DNA from: an uncultured Alistipes sp.
GTDB taxonomy: Bacteria; Bacteroidota; Bacteroidia; Bacteroidales; Rikenellaceae
Reading direction: 5' to 3'
Assembly (NCBI GenBank): GCA_948736885.1
Contig: CAPXWY010000003.1
Coordinates: forward strand, 1 to 64,000
DNA length: 64,000 bases
Shown here: positions 59,994-64,000 of the stretch, one piece after another
Numbering within the stretch: the first letter of the stretch is position 1
Layout of the letters: each line of letters starts with the position of its first letter
Made by a program: the position numbers and the translations under genes
The notes under the pieces: model-generated
What the model saw: the letters and a program-made list of their open reading frames with translations, nothing else
What the model was told of the DNA's origin: nothing
Database searches by the model: none

Positions 59994-61328
59994 ATGGAAC
60001 TCACCATCAAAATCATCCAGTTTTTCCTCTGCTTCACCATCTTGGTGGGCATTCACGAACTCGGCCATTTCTTCATGGCCCGCCTTTTCCGCATCCGGGT
60101 CGACAAGTTCTACATCTTCTTCGACTTCGACCCGTGGTTCTCGCTCTTCAAGTTCCGCCGCGGCCACACCGAATACGGCTTAGGCTGGCTGCCGCTGGGC
60201 GGCTACGTCAAAATCGCCGGCATGATCGACGAATCCATGGACAAGGAACAGCTGCGGCAGCCCGTGCAGCCGTGGGAGTTCCGCACCAAACCCGCCTGGC
60301 AACGGTTTCTGGTCATGATTGCCGGGGTCGTGATGAACATCGTCCTGGCCATCGCCATCTACTGCGGCATCTGCTATGCGTGGGGCGACACCTACTTCTC
60401 CAACGCCGACGCCCGCTGGGGCTACGCGTTCAACGAAACGGGGCTCCGGCTCGGATTCGAGAACGGCGACCGCTTCGTTTCGGTCGACGGACAATCCGTC
60501 GACGACCCGATGGAGGTGCTCAACGCGCTGCTCATTACCGAGAACGACCGCACGGTCGTCGTCGAACGCGGCGGCGAGCAGGTGGCCCTTACCCTGCCCT
60601 TGAACGAGCTCATCGCCATGCGGCAGGAACGGAGCTACGAGAATCTGTTCGCCCTGTGGCAGCCCTTCATTATCGACAGCGTCGTTGCACCCGGAGCGGC
60701 CGCGCTGCGCCGGGGCGACGAAATCGTGGCCATCCGCACCCCCGACGGCCAAAACTACGGACAGCTGCAATTCCGCGACAGCCGGGCCCTGCTCAAGCTC
60801 CATGCGGGCGACACCCTGCGCTTCACCCTCCTGCGCGACGGCGCCCCCGTCGAGCTGGACCTCCCCGTCTCGGACGAGGGCACGCTCGGCGTGCTGACGC
60901 TCAACCCCTACACCCCGCGCACGCGGCACTACACCTTTTGGCAGTCCATCCCCGCAGGTTTCCGCAAGGCGGGCCGGACCATCGCCTCCTACTGGCAGCA
61001 GCTCAAGCTCATCGCCCAGCCCAAAACCGAACTCTACAAGGAGGTCGGCGGCTTCCTCTCCATCGGCAGCATCTTCCCCGGCAGCTGGAACTGGCAGGAT
61101 TTCTGGGCCAAGACGGCCTTTCTCTCCATCATCCTGGCCGTCATGAACATCCTCCCCATTCCCGGGCTCGACGGCGGGCATGCGATTTTCACCTTCTGGG
61201 AAATGATTACGGGCCGCAAGGTGAGCGACAAGGTGCTTGAAGTAGCGCAATACATCGGATTGCTGCTGATTCTGGCCCTGCTGCTCTACGCCAACGGCAA
61301 CGACATCTATCGGTTCTTCATCAAATAG
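59994..61328 (+). CDS. rseP: RIP metalloprotease RseP (site-2 protease)
   Basis: Inner-membrane zinc protease that cleaves anti-sigma factors or signal-peptide remnants. The 444-aa protein has the zinc site H21-E-L-G-H25 in the first membrane segment, a second catalytic motif in NILPIPGLDGGHAIF near the C-terminus, and one or two PDZ domains between (about 150-330). Four membrane segments are apparent. The full architecture is intact. It is followed by radA after 2 bp. Confidence 0.95.
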   Translation: MELTIKIIQFFLCFTILVGIHELGHFFMARLFRIRVDKFYIFFDFDPWFSLFKFRRGHTEYGLGWLPLGGYVKIAGMIDESMDKEQLRQPVQPWEFRTKPAWQRFLVMIAGVVMNIVLAIAIYCGICYAWGDTYFSNADARWGYAFNETGLRLGFENGDRFVSVDGQSVDDPMEVLNALLITENDRTVVVERGGEQVALTLPLNELIAMRQERSYENLFALWQPFIIDSVVAPGAAALRRGDEIVAIRTPDGQNYGQLQFRDSRALLKLHAGDTLRFTLLRDGAPVELDLPVSDEGTLGVLTLNPYTPRTRHYTFWQSIPAGFRKAGRTIASYWQQLKLIAQPKTELYKEVGGFLSIGSIFPGSWNWQDFWAKTAFLSIILAVMNILPIPGLDGGHAIFTFWEMITGRKVSDKVLEVAQYIGLLLILALLLYANGNDIYRFFIK

Positions 61329-61330
61329 CG

Positions 61331-62698
61331 ATGGCCAAAGTCAAGAAAGCCTATTTCTGCAAGAACTGCGGGCACGAAGCACCCAAGTGGCTGGGCAAAT
61401 GCCCCGCATGCGGCGAATGGAACACTTTCGCGGAGGAGATCATCGCCCGCGAAAGCGGCCCGGCGGCCGCATCGGCGGCAGGTCCGCTTCCCACCGCCAA
61501 GCCGCAGCGCGTCAGCGAAATCCGCCAGAACGACCTGCGGCGCATCGACCTCGGCAACCCCGAAATCAACCGCGTCCTGGGCGGCGGGCTCGTACCGGGT
61601 TCGCTGGTCCTCTTAGGCGGCGAGCCGGGCATCGGCAAATCGACCCTTTCGCTTCAGATTGCGCTGGCGCCCAACGGGTTGAAGACCCTCTATGTCTCGG
61701 GCGAAGAATCGGCCGAACAAATCAAGATGCGCGCTTCGCGGCTGGGCATCCACAACGAGGAGTGTCTGATTTACGCCGAAACGCTGCTCGAGAACATCGT
61801 GGCCCAAATCGCCGAACAGAAACCCGACGTCGTGGTCGTCGACTCCATCCAGACCATCTATACCGACCTGCTCGACTCGTCGGCGGGCAGCGTGTCGCAA
61901 ATCCGCGAGTGCGCCGCCACGCTGCTCAAATACGCCAAGTCGACCGCCACGTCCATCTTCATCATCGGCCACATCACCAAGGACGGCGCCATTGCCGGAC
62001 CCAAGATACTGGAACACATAGTCGACGTCGTACTCCAGTTCGAGGGCGACAGCAACAACGTCTACCGCATCCTGCGCGGCATCAAGAACCGTTTCGGCGC
62101 CACCTACGAAATCGGTGTCTTCGAGATGCTCGACAGCGGACTGCGCGGGGTCGACAACCCGTCCGAAATCCTGCTGACCCATTACGAAGAAGCTCTGAGC
62201 GGCATTGCCGTGGGGGCTTCGGCCGACGGTGTGCGGCCTTATCTTATAGAAGTGCAGGCGCTGGTCAGCGGTGCCGCCTACGGCACACCCCAGCGCACCG
62301 CCACCGGGTTCGACGCCCGGCGCATGAGCATGCTGCTGGCTGTCGTCGAAAAACGCATCGGGCTCAAAATGTTCCAGAAGGACGTCTTTCTCAACTTCGC
62401 GGGCGGGTTCAAGGTCGCCGACCCGGGGCTCGACCTGGCCGTCGTCGCGGCGGTCGTCTCCTCCTATTACGACCGGCCCGTCGGCCCGGGCATCTGCTGT
62501 GCCGGCGAAATCGGCCTTTCGGGCGAAGTACGCCCCGCTCCCCGCACCGAACAGCGCATCGGCGAAGCGGCCCGGCTGGGCTTCAGGCGCATCATCGTCT
62601 CGGGCTACCTGGCCCCGGGAATCAAACGGCCCAAAGGCATCGAGGTCGTTCCCATCAGCCACATCGGCGAACTGCCGCGGGCGCTCTTTATGGAATAG
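61331..62698 (+). CDS. radA: DNA repair protein RadA
   Basis: A helicase-like branch-migration factor in recombination. The 455-aa protein has an N-terminal zinc finger (C10, C13, C24, C27), a RecA-like ATPase with Walker A GGEPGIGKST, the RadA-specific KNRFG motif, and a C-terminal Lon-like domain. All are present at typical length. It is in the dxr-rseP operon. Confidence 0.96.
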   Translation: MAKVKKAYFCKNCGHEAPKWLGKCPACGEWNTFAEEIIARESGPAAASAAGPLPTAKPQRVSEIRQNDLRRIDLGNPEINRVLGGGLVPGSLVLLGGEPGIGKSTLSLQIALAPNGLKTLYVSGEESAEQIKMRASRLGIHNEECLIYAETLLENIVAQIAEQKPDVVVVDSIQTIYTDLLDSSAGSVSQIRECAATLLKYAKSTATSIFIIGHITKDGAIAGPKILEHIVDVVLQFEGDSNNVYRILRGIKNRFGATYEIGVFEMLDSGLRGVDNPSEILLTHYEEALSGIAVGASADGVRPYLIEVQALVSGAAYGTPQRTATGFDARRMSMLLAVVEKRIGLKMFQKDVFLNFAGGFKVADPGLDLAVVAAVVSSYYDRPVGPGICCAGEIGLSGEVRPAPRTEQRIGEAARLGFRRIIVSGYLAPGIKRPKGIEVVPISHIGELPRALFME

Positions 62699-62733
62699 AT
62701 TTTGCTCCTGCTCCCCCTAAAAAGGAGCAAGCG

Positions 62734-63702
62734 ATGCAAAAAAGAGTCGTCATATTGGGAGGTGCGGGCTTCATCGGGGCCCATCTGTGTCTGCGCCTGC
62801 TGGAAGCGGGCCATCGGGTTTTCTGCGTGGATATACGCGATGCGGCCGATTCGCCGCTGCTGAGGGGCGCCTTGCAGCACCCCTCGTTCCGGTTCGTGCG
62901 CCACAACATTGTCAGTGCGTTCGGCATCGGATGCGACGAAATCTACAACATGGCCTCGCCCTCGATGGTGCGCTACAACAAGGCGCTGCCCGTCGAATCG
63001 CTCAAAACCAGCATCATAGGTTCCATCAATGCACTCGATACGGCCCGGACCGAACATGCACGCGTGCTTTTCGGGTCGTCGGGCGGCGTTTACGACACCG
63101 ACCGCCGCACCGCCGTGTCCGAGAGCCGCGACTGCTGCTCCACGCACCGCATGCTGGCCGAAGGCAAGATGGCCGCGGAAGCCCTCCACCGGGCTTACCG
63201 CAGCGAATTCGGCGTCGATACGCGCATAGCCCGCATCTTCAACACCTACGGACCCGGCGCCGACATCATGGACCAACGCGTGGTCATGAAGATGATTGCC
63301 GCCGCGTTGCAGAACCGCGACATCGCCGTTAACGGCAACGGCGAACAGACCCGCGCTTTCTGCTGGGTGGAGGACATGGCCGACGGGCTGATCCGCCTCA
63401 TGGAAGCCCCGCCCACCGAACAGACCCGCACGCTCGACCTCGGCAACAGCCACGAAGTGCCCATCCGGACGCTGGCCGAGAAAATCATCGCCCTGACCGG
63501 CAGCCGTTCGCGCATCGTCCACCTCCCGGCGCGTCCCGACGACGTCCCGCGCCGCGCGCCCGACATCGCCGCCGCACGCCGCGAACTCGACTGGTCGCCC
63601 CGAACTCCGCTGGTCGAGGGACTCCGCCGGACCATCAGCTACGTCGAAAAGGAACTCTCCGGCAACAAACATTCCGTCATGACCTGGGCGGAAATGAATT
63701 AA
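62734..63702 (+). CDS. SDR-family sugar-nucleotide epimerase/decarboxylase-like protein
   Basis: A 322-aa extended SDR protein resembling UDP-glucuronate decarboxylases: NAD-binding GGAGFIG, EIYNMASPSMVRYNKALP, FNTYGPGADIMDQRVV and NGNGEQTRAFCWVEDMADGLI. At the catalytic Y-x3-K site it reads L141-A-E-G-K145, so the usual tyrosine is missing while lysine is kept, and the serine region is SSGGVY. Function therefore cannot be taken from the family. The start is set by an unusual strong AAGGAG site 7-8 bases upstream. It is last in the operon, and its stop codon falls in a heptamer array. Confidence 0.75.
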   Translation: MQKRVVILGGAGFIGAHLCLRLLEAGHRVFCVDIRDAADSPLLRGALQHPSFRFVRHNIVSAFGIGCDEIYNMASPSMVRYNKALPVESLKTSIIGSINALDTARTEHARVLFGSSGGVYDTDRRTAVSESRDCCSTHRMLAEGKMAAEALHRAYRSEFGVDTRIARIFNTYGPGADIMDQRVVMKMIAAALQNRDIAVNGNGEQTRAFCWVEDMADGLIRLMEAPPTEQTRTLDLGNSHEVPIRTLAEKIIALTGSRSRIVHLPARPDDVPRRAPDIAAARRELDWSPRTPLVEGLRRTISYVEKELSGNKHSVMTWAEMN

Positions 63703-64000
63703 AAATTAAAAATTCAGAATTAAAAATTGAGCGGGGCGGAATGACAACATAGTGAATAATTAATAGTGAATGGGGAATCATTTTATTCTTTGTCATTCTG
63801 AACGAAGTGAACCGACGAACGCTCAACATGACATTTATTCCTTATTAACTATACATTATTTTCTGCGGCGGCCCGCATCAGAGATGCGTCCGGCCCCAGC
63901 CGGGCCCGCGAGCGGTTGCTGTGGAAGACGAAACAGATTCTTCGTCGCCTGCGGCTCCTCAGAAGAACAAACCGCCTTTCACTTATCACGTTTAACCTTT
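63703..64000. repeat. Repeat-rich intergenic region at the right edge
   Basis: No gene is supported. It contains heptamer arrays at 63,694-63,730 (starting in the previous gene's stop codon), 63,748-63,777 (AATAGTG-type), 63,834-63,860 and 63,976-64,000. It also holds two copies of the extragenic element (63,791-63,833, nearly self-complementary, and 63,935-63,969). A GC-rich inverted patch lies near 63,865-63,915. Confidence 0.7.

Overview
This 64-kb window looks like the chromosome of a GC-rich member of the Bacteroidales, most likely Alistipes or a close Rikenellaceae relative. The evidence is a complete SusC/SusD-type glycan locus, many lipoproteins, FtsK followed by LolA, almost no Shine-Dalgarno sites, and promoters of the Bacteroidetes type (TTTG or TTG, then 19-21 bp, then TAnnTTTG). 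The genus is an inference; the phylum and order are well supported. I saw no rRNA or tRNA genes, CRISPR array, integrase or intact insertion sequence.

Region 1 (about 1-11 kb, minus strand) is a pectin/galacturonate operon. It runs uxaC, kdgK, eda, exuT-like transporter, uxaB, uxaA, pectinesterase, GH43 glycosidase. Together these de-esterify pectin, import galacturonate and convert it through tagaturonate, altronate and KDG to pyruvate and glyceraldehyde-3-phosphate. A terminator-like hairpin sits inside the operon between uxaB and uxaA. Divergent from uxaC is a plus-strand pair: a DUF4861-like lipoprotein and a second KDG-kinase-like sugar kinase.

Region 2 (13.4-30.1 kb, minus strand) is mostly housekeeping: a periplasmic TPR protein, gyrA, two unassigned lipoproteins, then the run plsC-parE-parC-aroK-murI-ftsK-lolA (topoisomerase IV, chromosome translocation, wall precursor, lipid and lipoprotein transport).

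Region 3 (30.4-34.3 kb) holds a TonB-receptor-like barrel without a SusD partner, convergent with a TPM-domain and LemA pair.

Region 4 (34.4-55.3 kb, minus strand) is a large alpha-glucan locus, transcribed: maltose-type transporter, beta-phosphoglucomutase, GH65 maltose phosphorylase, SusC, SusD, SusE-like, SusF-like, then five GH13 enzymes. Four GH13 enzymes are predicted lipoproteins and one has no signal peptide. The locus joins the Bacteroides Sus outer-membrane system to a phosphorolytic maltose pathway. No SusR- or LacI-type regulator is visible.

Region 5 (55.7-63.7 kb, plus strand) carries a LytS/LytTR two-component pair. It is followed by an operon with its own strong promoter: a degenerate LytM/M23 protein, dxr, rseP, radA and an SDR-family sugar-nucleotide epimerase that lacks the usual catalytic tyrosine.

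Intergenic DNA is marked by two kinds of dispersed repeat. One is AT-rich, degenerate arrays of 7-bp units (RAATNRA-like), often starting exactly at a stop codon and sometimes forming inverted pairs between genes. The other is copies of a GTCATTCTGA...AGAATCT extragenic element. The heptamer family is the most unusual signal I found.
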